A DNA stretch of 64,000 nt. Origin: an uncultured Actinomycetaceae bacterium. GTDB lineage: Bacteria; Actinomycetota; Actinomycetes; Actinomycetales; Actinomycetaceae. The stretch lies in NCBI GenBank assembly GCA_902464405.1, contig CABQJD010000001.1:62001-126000 (forward strand), written 5' to 3'. Positions within the stretch are counted from its first letter, which is position 1. Each line of letters starts with the position of its first letter. Below the pieces are notes generated by a model, which saw only the letters and a list, made by a program, of their open reading frames with translations, ran no database searches and was not told the DNA's origin. This document shows positions 27,130 to 35,419 of this stretch, piece by piece. The translations under genes were made by a program, and so were the position numbers.

Positions 27130-27365
27130 TAATGATAGCCCCCTCCTATCGTTAAAAAGTGCGCCCAATATCTATAGTGTGCACTCAAAAAAGTGTAGCT
27201 ATACTAGGAGTTCTCTCAATCCACGTTGAGACTGTCGTATTGATGTCGAGGGCTGATTAGGTGGGCGCATTTTAGGCTTTGTGTAACAGGGCTTAACGAG
27301 GGCTATCGTTAAAAGGTTTAATGCGAAGCGGCTTTAAGCTGGTTCCTCGCGGTTTTTGAGTGTGA
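27130..27365 (+). repeat. Island repeat copy R3 with rlmC 3'-end echo
   Basis: The order is: hairpin TTAATGATAG...CTATCGTTAA (27130-27155), AAAAAGTGCGCCCA, ATAGTGTGCACTCAAAAAAG (shared with R4), then a sequence at 27213-27257 that reads SIHVETVVLMSRAD-stop, the C-terminal pattern of TrmA/RlmC enzymes. CTGATTAGGTGGGCGCATTT follows as in R1, then ATCGTTAAAAGGTTTAATG and CGCGGTTTTTGAG. The gap 26968-27466 has no gene apart from this repeat and the IS end. Confidence 0.85.
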
Positions 27366-27466
27366 TTTGCTTTGCTCTTATATATAAGTGTAATTTGCCA
27401 ATGCTGATGTTAATACAATGCCAATACAATGTTATATAATTATCGCAAGAAATAAGGAGTAACTAT

Positions 27467-27772
27467 ATGGCAAAAACAGCTAACTTGTATACTCGTATTG
27501 ATCCAGAGTTAAAAGAGCAGGCAGAGTATATATTGAATTCTTTGGGTCTTCCTCCTTCGAGTGCTATTACTATGTTTTATAAGCAGGTTGTTTTACAGCA
27601 GGGGCTTCCTTTTGATGTGAAATTGGGTTACAGAGAGCCGAGTGATGTGAGTTCTATGACTCAAGGTGAGTTGAATGATGAGTTGGAAAAGGGTTATAAG
27701 TCGGTTTTATCTGGTGATGTGAAGCCTGCGAATAAGGTTTTTGAATCTTTGCATAGCGAATTCGATTTATGA
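27467..27772 (+). CDS. RelB/DinJ family antitoxin
   Basis: A 101-aa protein with a ribbon-helix-helix N terminus (KTANLYTRIDPELKEQAEYIL, then LGLPPSSAITMFYKQVV) typical of RelB/DinJ antitoxins, followed by GLPFDVKLGYREPS and a C-terminal toxin-binding tail. AAGGAG precedes the ATG. The stop overlaps the toxin start by 4 nt. Third codon positions are mostly T or G, unlike neighbouring core genes. Confidence 0.9.
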   Translation: MAKTANLYTRIDPELKEQAEYILNSLGLPPSSAITMFYKQVVLQQGLPFDVKLGYREPSDVSSMTQGELNDELEKGYKSVLSGDVKPANKVFESLHSEFDL

Positions 27773-28089
27773 TTTACGCGGTGCACATTTCGCGCGAGGC
27801 TGAAGAAGACTTGCGTGGTATTTACGCTTATATTGCGTTTAATTTACTGTCTTTGAAAAACGCGCAGGGGCAGGTAAGTAGGTTAGAAAAAGCAATATTG
27901 AGTCTTGATGAGTTCCCTCTTGTGCACCGTTTAGTTAGTTTTGAGCCATGGAGAAGCAGAGGATTAAGGTTCATGGCGTGTGATAATTTTCTTATTTTTT
28001 ATTTTGTTTTTGAAGAAAAGCATGAAGTTATGGTTTCTCGTGTGCTTTATAAGAAAAGAGATATCGAGAAAGTTATAAATGGCAATTAA
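27769..28089 (+). CDS. RelE/ParE superfamily toxin
   Basis: A 106-aa toxin with the pattern HISREAEEDLRGIYAYIAF at the N terminus, SRLEKAILSLDEFP, then RGLRFMACDNFLIFYFVFEE and a C-terminal VSRVLYKKRDIEKVI. This profile fits type II RelE/ParE toxins, which act as ribosome-dependent mRNases or gyrase inhibitors; the sequence does not say which. No frame defect is seen, so the pair looks functional. It is translationally coupled to the antitoxin (ATGA overlap). Confidence 0.88.
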   Translation: MIYAVHISREAEEDLRGIYAYIAFNLLSLKNAQGQVSRLEKAILSLDEFPLVHRLVSFEPWRSRGLRFMACDNFLIFYFVFEEKHEVMVSRVLYKKRDIEKVINGN

Positions 28090-28235
28090 ACCTTTTAACG
28101 ATAGCTTTTCCTATCGTTAAAAAGTGCACTAAAAAGTGCACCCAGTATCCATAGTGTGCACTCAAAAAAGTGTAGATATACTACCAGTGCTTTCGATCCG
28201 CTTCGAGACGTCAGTCCTAATGAGACGAGTACACC
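28086..28235 (+). repeat. Island repeat copy R4 with second rlmC 3'-end echo
   Basis: The hairpin TTAACGATAG-CTTTTC-CTATCGTTAA (about 28092-28117) follows the RelE-type stop. Then come AAAAAGTGCACTAAAAAGTG, ATAGTGTGCACTCAAAAAAG and GTGTAGATATACTA as in R3. At 28190-28225 LSIRFETSVLMRRV can be read, a diverged echo of the RlmC C terminus. This is the right-most copy. The remaining 28236-28411 holds the ddh promoter region and no other gene. Confidence 0.8.
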
Positions 28236-28411
28236 CCGTGCTACATTCCTCTAGCTACTCATATCAGTAAATCTTTGCGCCAGCTGCTATTTTCTTCTAT
28301 TGATGAGCCGATCAGCACCAAAAATCTCCTTCAGTTATAATCGAAATCAAATCATCAGATGAGGCAAAAATAGATTAAATAGACTTCAACTAACACAGCG
28401 AAGGAGTCACC

Positions 28412-29383
28412 GTGTGGAACATAGCAATTAACGGTTACGGAAATCTTGGGCGCGGCGTAGAACAAGCATTAGCTCTCGCTCCAGATATGGAATGCGCCGG
28501 GGTGTTTACGCGGCGTGCGCCAGACAGCGTGCAAACCTTCGACGCTCCGGTTTACGATTTGGCAGCTCTGCCCGATATGGCAGAAAAAATTGACGTCGTC
28601 ATAAATTGCGGCGGATCCGCCACAGATCTAACCCACCAAACGCCGCACGTAGCGCAATTATGCAACGTCGTAGATTCTTTCGACACCCACGCACGAATCC
28701 CCGAGCATTTTGCCCACGTAGACGAAACCGCCAAAAAAGCCGGTACAACAGCAATCATCTCATCTGGCTGGGATCCAGGTTTATTCTCAATGATCCGCGT
28801 ACTCGCACACGCAGTACTTCCGCAAGGGCGTTCAACCACTTTTTGGGGTCGAGGCGTATCCCAAGGGCATTCCGATGCTATTCGCCGAATCGATGGAGTG
28901 ATTGACGCACGGCAATATACTGTGCCGGTTGAAGAAACGGTACATGCCGTAAAAGCTGGAGCAAATATCGAATTAACTGCAAGAAATATGCATACTCGTG
29001 AATGCTTTGTGGTGGCAGAAAAAGATGCCGACTTAGCGCGTATTGAGCAAGAGATCGTTTCTATGCCTAATTATTTTGCAGATTACGACACCACCGTACA
29101 TTTCATTTCCGCACACGAGCTTGCCACTCACCATGCGCAGATACCTCACGGTGGGCAGGTGATTCGCACTGGCGCTACTTCTACAGACGTCAATCATCGA
29201 ATCAGCTTTGAGCTTGAACTAGATTCAAATCCAGAGTTTACGGGATCCGTGCTCGTAGCTACAGCTCGTGCATGTGCGAAAAAATCTGCATCAGGGGTAT
29301 GCGGAGCTTTCACAGTATTCGATTTGAGCTTGGCAGAGCTTTCACCTCTCAGCCCTGAAGAATTGCGAGCACACCAGCTTTAG
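28412..29383 (+). CDS. ddh: meso-Diaminopimelate D-dehydrogenase
   Basis: A 323-aa NADPH-dependent enzyme that makes meso-diaminopimelate from tetrahydrodipicolinate in one step, for lysine and cell-wall synthesis. The N-terminal Rossmann loop GYGNLGRGV is present. Substrate-site segments include FDTHARIPEH, SSGWDPGLFSM, WGRGVSQGHSDAIRRIDGV and the TGATSTDVNHRISFELEL region. The length equals characterised Ddh proteins. The GTG start has GAAGGAG 6 nt upstream. It lies immediately right of the accessory island and has core-like codon use. Confidence 0.95.
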   Translation: MWNIAINGYGNLGRGVEQALALAPDMECAGVFTRRAPDSVQTFDAPVYDLAALPDMAEKIDVVINCGGSATDLTHQTPHVAQLCNVVDSFDTHARIPEHFAHVDETAKKAGTTAIISSGWDPGLFSMIRVLAHAVLPQGRSTTFWGRGVSQGHSDAIRRIDGVIDARQYTVPVEETVHAVKAGANIELTARNMHTRECFVVAEKDADLARIEQEIVSMPNYFADYDTTVHFISAHELATHHAQIPHGGQVIRTGATSTDVNHRISFELELDSNPEFTGSVLVATARACAKKSASGVCGAFTVFDLSLAELSPLSPEELRAHQL

Positions 29384-29475
29384 ATGGTGAAGAGCATGGC
29401 GGCGATAAAAATCCCCAATGCCTGCTCGTGCTAATAGCTTGTACGAATTAGTACTTAGTACATATACATATAGAC

Positions 29476-29650
29476 TGGGCTACTCCCTGAAAGTTGAGTT
29501 ACTTAATCTAGTTCCTTCTTTCAGGGAGTGTCTTTATGCGTGAAAAGTTCTAGTTTTCACCTAAACATCGTGTTCGCCTAATTGATTTATTGAAGAAGAA
29601 TCTGTGCTTTAATCTCCTCACCTCCCCACAAACAAAGAAGGAACAAAAGC
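29476..29650 (+). mobile_element. Decayed 5' end of an IS3-like element
   Basis: The inverted repeat ACTCCCTGAAAG (29482-29493) and CTTTCAGGGAGT (29518-29529) encloses GTTGAGTTA, and an ATG at 29536 follows. This is the same layout as the left ends of IS3-family elements: terminal repeat, hairpin leader, orfA start. The frame reads MREKF, a stop, then FSPKHRVRLIDLLKKN, so any orfA is broken. The rest of the 29384-29849 gap shows no gene. Confidence 0.4.
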
Positions 29651-29849
29651 GAGGATACTTCAGGCAGGCTTAAGACTTTCACACCACATACAAGCAATAC
29701 CACACATATCGGCATAAATTACCTGACACATGGCGGTATTCAAGCACATAGTAAATATGTTCAAATATAAATAGTTGGTTGTGAAAAACGACTAGCTAGC
29801 CAGCTAGCCACAAACATTCGTTAATATACCTAAGTATAAGGAGTGTGAA

Positions 29850-30032
29850 ATGCCTAAACGTATTGCATTATATGCTGTTCTCGGTATAGCTCTAGCGCCT
29901 ATTGCAAGCGGAATACCTGAGGTAGGTAGTAGTAGTATTCTCATCACTCCCTCTATCCACCTAAGCAGCGCAGCAAGCAAACCGATTCTTTGCTACCTTT
30001 TCCCGAAGTTACCACAATGCGTAAACAAGTAG
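29850..30032 (+). CDS. 60-aa hydrophobic peptide before the two-component system
   Basis: The ATG has a good ribosome-binding site (AAGGAG about 7 nt upstream). The peptide starts MPKRIALYAVLGIALAPIAS, like a signal or membrane segment, continues with SSSILITPSIHLSSAAS and ends in KPILCYLFPKLPQCVNK with two Cys. It overlaps the kinase start (ATG 30017) by 16 nt, so they are probably coupled. No family is recognised. In a bacteriocin locus an inducing peptide or leader peptide is conceivable, but nothing in the sequence proves it. Confidence 0.5.
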   Translation: MPKRIALYAVLGIALAPIASGIPEVGSSSILITPSIHLSSAASKPILCYLFPKLPQCVNK

Positions 30033-31228
30033 CACAATCAACATATATAAACCGCTATATTTCTAGGTTTGAGGATTTGTTTGAGCATTTTCGCTTGTGG
30101 CTATTTCCTAAAGCACACATCAATTCAAAAGTAACGTGCGTTATCTATGTGAGTACCGCTGCGTTTATTTTGTTGATGGAGTGTGTGATTGCTGCTATTG
30201 GCAGTTCATTGCCACATACACGAGATATAGTTTCTTTACTTGTGCTGGCTCTTTTACTTTCTTTCTGTTGGTTGCGTCCGCCATACATTGAACTCATCAC
30301 CGCTCTTATATTCATGATTGAGATAGCTGCAGGATTATTTGATCACTTTGGATCACCTGTGTTGGCAATTTATATTATTGTCGGAAATTGGATAGTGCGA
30401 TCATGGCTCATACCAGGCGCTGTGCTGTGTACTCTTGTAGAAGCCTACCTAATATGGAATTCAGATACACTGGCTGTACAAGCATTCAGCTCACTTTTCG
30501 GCAGTGGAATCACAGTAATTATTTCCTTAACTATTAGAAAACTTAAGCAAAAAGAAGATAGAGCACACGAGCAGATTGAATTAGCCCATGTGGAAGGAGA
30601 ACAAGCGATCAATGATGTGCGTGAACAGCTAGCTGCGCAATTGCACGACACTTTAGCAAAAGATTTAGCTCAAATCGTCATCACCGTTCAGCAACTTGTA
30701 GCAAAAGGGGAAGCAACTAAAAAAGATTTGCTATCACTGGAAAAGCTGGCTACGACCGCTTCTCAACGACTTCGCCCAACCATCCTGAGATTAAATAACG
30801 AAGCGCGCTGCGTAAACATCTCACAGACAGTTGCGCTTGTTTCAAAAATGCTTTCCACAAAAAATATCTGCTTAAATACTCAGCTTTCCCCTGATATCGA
30901 TAGGATTCTTTCACGCCAACAAGCTCTTCTTTCAGGTTTGGCAATACGTGAGGGCTGCACAAATATTCTTAAATATACGCCAAGCAACACAACTGCAAGT
31001 CTTTCCGTGGATATAGACAAGGAAGGCGCAGTACATATTTCACTCAGTAATAAGATGAATCAAAATTTAATTTCTCCTGGAATTACTGGAGGTTTTGGAC
31101 TAATAAATGTGGAGCAACAACTAGCTGCCAACAATGGAATACTCGTTTATGGCCAGCAAGGTGAGCGTTGGATTTTTTATGCCGAAATACCTGATGGCAG
31201 AAAGAGGGCAAGTGATGAGCGATCTTGA
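30017..31228 (+). CDS. NarL-type sensor histidine kinase of the bacteriocin locus
   Basis: A 403-aa kinase from ATG 30017 (a TTG at 29990 is possible). About five or six membrane spans lie in residues 35-170, then a coiled coil, a HisKA_3 dimerisation helix with the phospho-acceptor His in QLHDTLAKDLAQIV, and a HATPase domain with N box REGCTNILKY and G box GGFGLINVEQQL. It overlaps the response regulator by 14 nt. It probably senses a membrane or extracellular cue and controls the bacteriocin and transporter genes downstream. Confidence 0.9.
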   Translation: MRKQVAQSTYINRYISRFEDLFEHFRLWLFPKAHINSKVTCVIYVSTAAFILLMECVIAAIGSSLPHTRDIVSLLVLALLLSFCWLRPPYIELITALIFMIEIAAGLFDHFGSPVLAIYIIVGNWIVRSWLIPGAVLCTLVEAYLIWNSDTLAVQAFSSLFGSGITVIISLTIRKLKQKEDRAHEQIELAHVEGEQAINDVREQLAAQLHDTLAKDLAQIVITVQQLVAKGEATKKDLLSLEKLATTASQRLRPTILRLNNEARCVNISQTVALVSKMLSTKNICLNTQLSPDIDRILSRQQALLSGLAIREGCTNILKYTPSNTTASLSVDIDKEGAVHISLSNKMNQNLISPGITGGFGLINVEQQLAANNGILVYGQQGERWIFYAEIPDGRKRASDERS

Positions 31229-31886
31229 TATTCGAGTATTGATTGCTGACGACGATGCCGTAATCCGCAACGGATTGGCAGATCTTCTTGAGGCGCAAGA
31301 AGGTATCAGCATAGTAGCAAGAGCAGAAAATGGTGTAGAAGCAGTTGCTGCTGTGGGATCGAAAAATATTGATGTGGCACTTATCGACGTAGATATGCCA
31401 GTGCTCGATGGAATTGAAGCAGCAAAACTGATTCACCATACTTATCCAGATACCGTGATCGTGATGCTAACAGCTTTTGAATATGAAGATTCCCTTGCCC
31501 AATCGATCAGCGCTGGCGCTCAAGGATTTTTAACAAAAGATATTCCTGCTAGTCAGCTTGCAGAGCTTATTAAACAAGCGTATGCAGGGCAACCTGTTTT
31601 TGGAGCAAAACCTGCGATGATTCTAACGAACAGTTACGCTAATCATGCTCACGTTAGAAATCAGCATAAAGAATTTATTAGCCTTGTAGAGAAGTTACCC
31701 GTCTATCTTCGCTCTACATTCAATCTTCTACTAGAAGCACGAACGAACAATGAGATTGCACAAAAATTGGGTATGACGCCAGCAACTATTCGCTCTTACG
31801 TTTCGGAGATCCTTGCGTGCACTGGATGCGTGAGCCGCGGTGAACTCGCTATTACCGCTATTAAAGCAGGCGTGGAACCTTTCTAG
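31215..31886 (+). CDS. NarL/FixJ family response regulator
   Basis: A 223-aa regulator starting at ATG 31215, which has GAGGG upstream. The receiver domain shows DDD near residue 12, the phospho-acceptor Asp in IDVDMPVLDG and Lys in FLTKDIP. The C-terminal LuxR-type HTH is NNEIAQKLGMTPATIRSYVSEIL. It pairs with the kinase it overlaps. The 16-bp inverted repeat at 35216-35257 upstream of the bacteriocin gene is a candidate binding site. It converges on the ABC ATPase with one base between stops. Confidence 0.92.
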   Translation: MSDLDIRVLIADDDAVIRNGLADLLEAQEGISIVARAENGVEAVAAVGSKNIDVALIDVDMPVLDGIEAAKLIHHTYPDTVIVMLTAFEYEDSLAQSISAGAQGFLTKDIPASQLAELIKQAYAGQPVFGAKPAMILTNSYANHAHVRNQHKEFISLVEKLPVYLRSTFNLLLEARTNNEIAQKLGMTPATIRSYVSEILACTGCVSRGELAITAIKAGVEPF

Positions 31887-31887
31887 C

Positions 31888-32532
31888 TCATTGCAACTGC
31901 AGACGCGTATCGCAAGATTCAGCCACTTTCTGATCGTGAGTGACGACAATAAGAGATTTTCCATATTCGTGCTGTAGCTGAAGTATTTCTTGCAGTACGA
32001 GATGAGCTAATTTTGGATCCAAAGCTCCAGTTGGCTCATCAGCAAGAATAAGTTTGCCAGGCTTTAATATGCACCGAGCAAGAGCCACGCGCTGCTGCTC
32101 ACCTCCAGAGAGAGTAAACACTTTATCGTTGATGACGTTTTCAAGCCCTAATCTTTTCAGTAGCTCATGCGCGCGATTGCTTTTTTCTTCTCGTGAACCA
32201 TGCGCATATTTCATACCCAGCAGCACATTATCTAATGCTGATTGAGATTGAATCAACGCATACGACTGGAATAGATATGAAATCAATTCTTTGCGAATAT
32301 GGGCTGCTTTACTTGAATTAATTGAAGGGTACGGGAGATTATCAAGTGTGATTGTGCCACTACTCGGGCTTTCCAAAAGCCCAATGATGTTGAGCAAAGT
32401 ACTCTTGCCGCATCCAGAAGGTCCCGTAATCGCAAGACTTTCTCCCTCGGAGAGCATCAGACCAATATCACGGAAAATAGTACGATTGCCATACACCTTC
32501 CCCACTTTTGATAACGTCAATAGCGCACACAT
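31888..32532 (-). CDS. ABC transporter ATPase, bacteriocin-associated
   Basis: A 214-aa LolD/MacB-type ATPase: Walker A GPSGCGKST, signature LSGGEQQRVALARC and Walker B LILADEPTGALD. The 21-bp gap to the upstream DUF1430 permease gene and the lactococcin gene beyond it give the standard three-gene layout of lactococcin 972 loci. There the transporter is thought to export the bacteriocin or give immunity. The ATG has GAAGG upstream. Confidence 0.92.
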   Translation of the reverse strand: MCALLTLSKVGKVYGNRTIFRDIGLMLSEGESLAITGPSGCGKSTLLNIIGLLESPSSGTITLDNLPYPSINSSKAAHIRKELISYLFQSYALIQSQSALDNVLLGMKYAHGSREEKSNRAHELLKRLGLENVINDKVFTLSGGEQQRVALARCILKPGKLILADEPTGALDPKLAHLVLQEILQLQHEYGKSLIVVTHDQKVAESCDTRLQLQ

Positions 32533-32553
32533 AATAGATACCTTCTTTCTTTA

Positions 32554-34752
32554 TTATTGTTCTTTCACATTGATGCTGATTTGCTTGTTTGCTAAGCGTT
32601 TAGCTTGCCAAACCATAAGGAACAGCTGCACAACCATAAAAATCGCTGTGATTACTAATCCGACACGAGAGCCTAAAGCGAATGATGCTAATATGCATAG
32701 CGCACAAACAACCGTTACGAAAATAAATGGCACACTGAAAATTAGCCGAAGCGGATACCCCAATAGGCGTTTCACTGCTACCTGTTGGCTATAAATCTGC
32801 GCGTAGAGAGAAAGTAAAATGAAAAGCAGTGCTACATCAAGCAAAATAACGAATGTAGCCATTCCACCAAATACCTGAATGAACTCCGTCATGCTCTTAC
32901 GTATACCCGCAATAAATTCGCTTACCGAAAGAAACTCAAGAGCATTATCGTCTAAGCTATACCGAGCTAAGAACGATTCCGCTGTATATTTTTCAGCAGC
33001 TTGAGACGTGAGCTTAATATAGCTATGCTCAAGCCCTATAGCATTCAAGCTCTCAGATTCAAAAGGAGTCATATTTGCAGTAGTCGCCACGTAGATAACG
33101 GGATCCTTTGCAAAAAAATCATTTTCTGGATTAGTGTTCCACATAAAAATTTTATCGCTGGGGGTATATTGCCGAAATTCTATTTTCGGATCTTCCATAA
33201 AAGGTGTGACAATCGATTTTCCTCGATCTTTCATATCACTTTCTTCCAACCAAGCAGAAAGAGCTAAGCGCTCCTCTTCTGTATAAGTATCTGGAATATA
33301 GTAAATACGTGCGCCTGCTTGTGCCAGCTTTTTATCCTCGTGCGGGATATAAAAATCAATGCTCTCTAGATATGATGGAGAAACTGCCATATGCCAGAAA
33401 GGTTTCTTTGGTGTTTCTTTATATATTCCCCGCCATGCATTAAGAACCTCAGAGCTATAAAAAGTATTATGCACAAGATATACGCCAGGTTGATTTTCAA
33501 TAGCTCGATACCAAGAATACACTTCTCTGAAATGCTCATTGCTTTGGCCACCAGAAAAATTGGCAACATTATCCCCAGGAAAATCTTTATGCAAAATCTT
33601 ATAATTCAAATATTTTTCCCATTGCGCCTGTACTTCATTAGCGTTTTTTAGTTCATATAAAGGTCCGTCTAAGGCACGAAGAGCACCCGTAAACCCTGCA
33701 GAAGAAGCAATAAACAGTAGTAAGCATAGTCCCAGTAAGCTACGTCGCGATACCTGATTTCTTATCGCTTTTACTGGTTTAATCAATACCAAAGCTATAG
33801 CAGCAGGAGATAATGCTAGCGCAACAAAAAACAAAAATTTCAATACAGCTAGAATCATCACAACAATAAGCTGAAAAGTAAAAGGATACCCATGAAATCC
33901 CCATACGGCTATTCCAGCCGGAATGGCAGAAAACACAAGAGATGCAGCAATAGGAGAAAGATTAACTTTCCCAACGTATGCCCACTTTGACCACCCCAAC
34001 ATTGCATGAATACCATATTGTCGTATATTAAGAAATACAGCTAAGAATGCAGTAATAGCAATAAAAACAACAGAAGCTAATAAAGCAGCCAAAGAAAAGA
34101 TATCCAATATACTTGGTGACGTAGCTGAACCACTCAGAGGATTCAACAGTAATTCTTTCTCAATACCGCTTAAGGCACTTAGTTCGGAAAGAAAATCGTT
34201 AAATTCCTCAGCAGAAAGCCCCACGATTTTATAATCGCCTCGAAGAGTTCCCGAATCTTTAATCATTTGAGGAAGCTGCATCGCAACAATTTTCGAAGAA
34301 TATCTAAGATAAGGGATATCTTCCAGCATATCGGCACTGTTTTTATCTAATCCCAGCGTACTTTCAGGAGCTGAATTAAGAAGCAGGGATAATTTTTCAC
34401 CATCGAGAATAGATAACCCGTTAAATTCTAGCAGTAAGTGCTCTAGGTGTTTATCAACATTCCCATATACACCAAATTTATACCCCTCTCCCCCGTTCTC
34501 AAATGAAGAAAGAATGACGTCACGGCGAGTGATCACAGCCTCATATTTATTCGCATATTCGTATAGCTTTGCTTCAACTAATACATCATTTTCTTCTTTC
34601 ATTCCTTGAAGAGAGAAAAAAGAACCATTAGCAGGGTATTCCTTTACAGCATCAGTAAAACGGTTCGAATAAATACTCAGATTTTGAAAACCGAAAGCTA
34701 TTGCCATAAAGCCAAGCAAAATAATCAGGAAAATACGAAAAACTTTAGACAT
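32554..34752 (-). CDS. DUF1430 bacteriocin-associated ABC permease
   Basis: A 732-aa membrane protein with one N-terminal span, a large extracytoplasmic domain (about 30-210), a block of spans (about 215-370), a second large outer domain (about 370-630) and three C-terminal spans. This FtsX/MacB-like duplicated layout and the EFIAGIRKSMTEFIQVFGGMATFVILLD region match the DUF1430 family that accompanies lactococcin 972 type bacteriocins. It pairs with the ATPase downstream. Role in export or immunity is inferred from the family. Confidence 0.85.
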   Translation of the reverse strand: MSKVFRIFLIILLGFMAIAFGFQNLSIYSNRFTDAVKEYPANGSFFSLQGMKEENDVLVEAKLYEYANKYEAVITRRDVILSSFENGGEGYKFGVYGNVDKHLEHLLLEFNGLSILDGEKLSLLLNSAPESTLGLDKNSADMLEDIPYLRYSSKIVAMQLPQMIKDSGTLRGDYKIVGLSAEEFNDFLSELSALSGIEKELLLNPLSGSATSPSILDIFSLAALLASVVFIAITAFLAVFLNIRQYGIHAMLGWSKWAYVGKVNLSPIAASLVFSAIPAGIAVWGFHGYPFTFQLIVVMILAVLKFLFFVALALSPAAIALVLIKPVKAIRNQVSRRSLLGLCLLLFIASSAGFTGALRALDGPLYELKNANEVQAQWEKYLNYKILHKDFPGDNVANFSGGQSNEHFREVYSWYRAIENQPGVYLVHNTFYSSEVLNAWRGIYKETPKKPFWHMAVSPSYLESIDFYIPHEDKKLAQAGARIYYIPDTYTEEERLALSAWLEESDMKDRGKSIVTPFMEDPKIEFRQYTPSDKIFMWNTNPENDFFAKDPVIYVATTANMTPFESESLNAIGLEHSYIKLTSQAAEKYTAESFLARYSLDDNALEFLSVSEFIAGIRKSMTEFIQVFGGMATFVILLDVALLFILLSLYAQIYSQQVAVKRLLGYPLRLIFSVPFIFVTVVCALCILASFALGSRVGLVITAIFMVVQLFLMVWQAKRLANKQISINVKEQ

Positions 34753-34793
34753 ACGATCACCGCCGTAACGATACCTATTTACCTACTAAAAAA

Positions 34794-35090
34794 TTAACCT
34801 CGGCAGTTCCAATATGCCTCTGCTCGGTTAGTGCCAATCCATGCTTTAGCACTGGCTTTGACGCCTGGTTGCTGCCATCCAGAAGAATTTCCATTAGCAG
34901 TTGCCGAATGTTCGTACTCACTTGATTGCACCTCAGAATAACTCCACACACCCAACCATCGCCCGTAATCCCAGTACACCGCACTTCCCTTGTAGTACAC
35001 GGTATCAGCGTGTGCCGCTCCTGCCCCAACACCAAGCATCGATAACGCAACAAAACCTGCAGCTGCTGCTTTCTTTAGATTGTTTTTCAT
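34794..35090 (-). CDS. Lactococcin 972 family bacteriocin
   Basis: A 98-aa precursor. A Sec signal peptide with Lys-rich start ends at AAHADT (cleavage after about residue 28), giving a mature peptide of about 70 residues rich in Tyr, Trp, Ser and Gly. WDYGRWLGVWSYSEVQSSEY, EHSATANGNSSGWQQPG and KASAKAWIGTNRAEAYW follow the family pattern, including the HSATA segment and the C-terminal GTNxAxxxW-like end. Lactococcin 972 blocks septum formation through lipid II. The ATG has AAAGGAG. Transporter genes follow on the same strand, and a 16-bp inverted repeat lies upstream. Confidence 0.88.
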   Translation of the reverse strand: MKNNLKKAAAAGFVALSMLGVGAGAAHADTVYYKGSAVYWDYGRWLGVWSYSEVQSSEYEHSATANGNSSGWQQPGVKASAKAWIGTNRAEAYWNCRG

Positions 35091-35215
35091 AGTATTCTCC
35101 TTTTGAGTCAGTTATGGACGATTGACTCACATCTCTAAAATCGCTTTTTATTTACCTAGGCACTGCCATACAGCAATGCCTGCATTTATTAAATAGGATA
35201 TGAGCGGTCTTTCGG

Positions 35216-35257
35216 TACCGTCATATGTCGGGTAATTTATACCGACATATGACGGTA
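35216..35257 (-). promoter_or_regulatory. 16-bp inverted repeat upstream of the bacteriocin gene
   Basis: TACCGTCATATGTCGG (35216-35231) and CCGACATATGACGGTA (35242-35257) are perfect inverted copies with a 10-bp spacer. Each arm is itself almost palindromic around CATATG. On the minus strand a TATCCT or TATTTAAT -10 candidate lies about 20-35 bp downstream, so the repeat sits where an activator would bind. The 35091-35419 gap contains no gene. Confidence 0.65.
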
Positions 35258-35419
35258 TTAAAGAAAAGCAAAGAATATTCACTTCTTGTAGCAGCGCCCA
35301 GCACTGAAGCTAGCACGCCCGATAAGCGCCGCTACAGCAAATGCCACATAAAGCATATAAAATAAAATACATGTATACCGTATAAAATGAACGTAAAAAC
35401 GAAAGGAGCAGGGCTGGCT

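Noticed and set aside
21783..28235. Classical integron with attC sites
   Set aside because: The repeats lack paired integron core sites, they are longer than a compact attC core, and no integron integrase is in the window.
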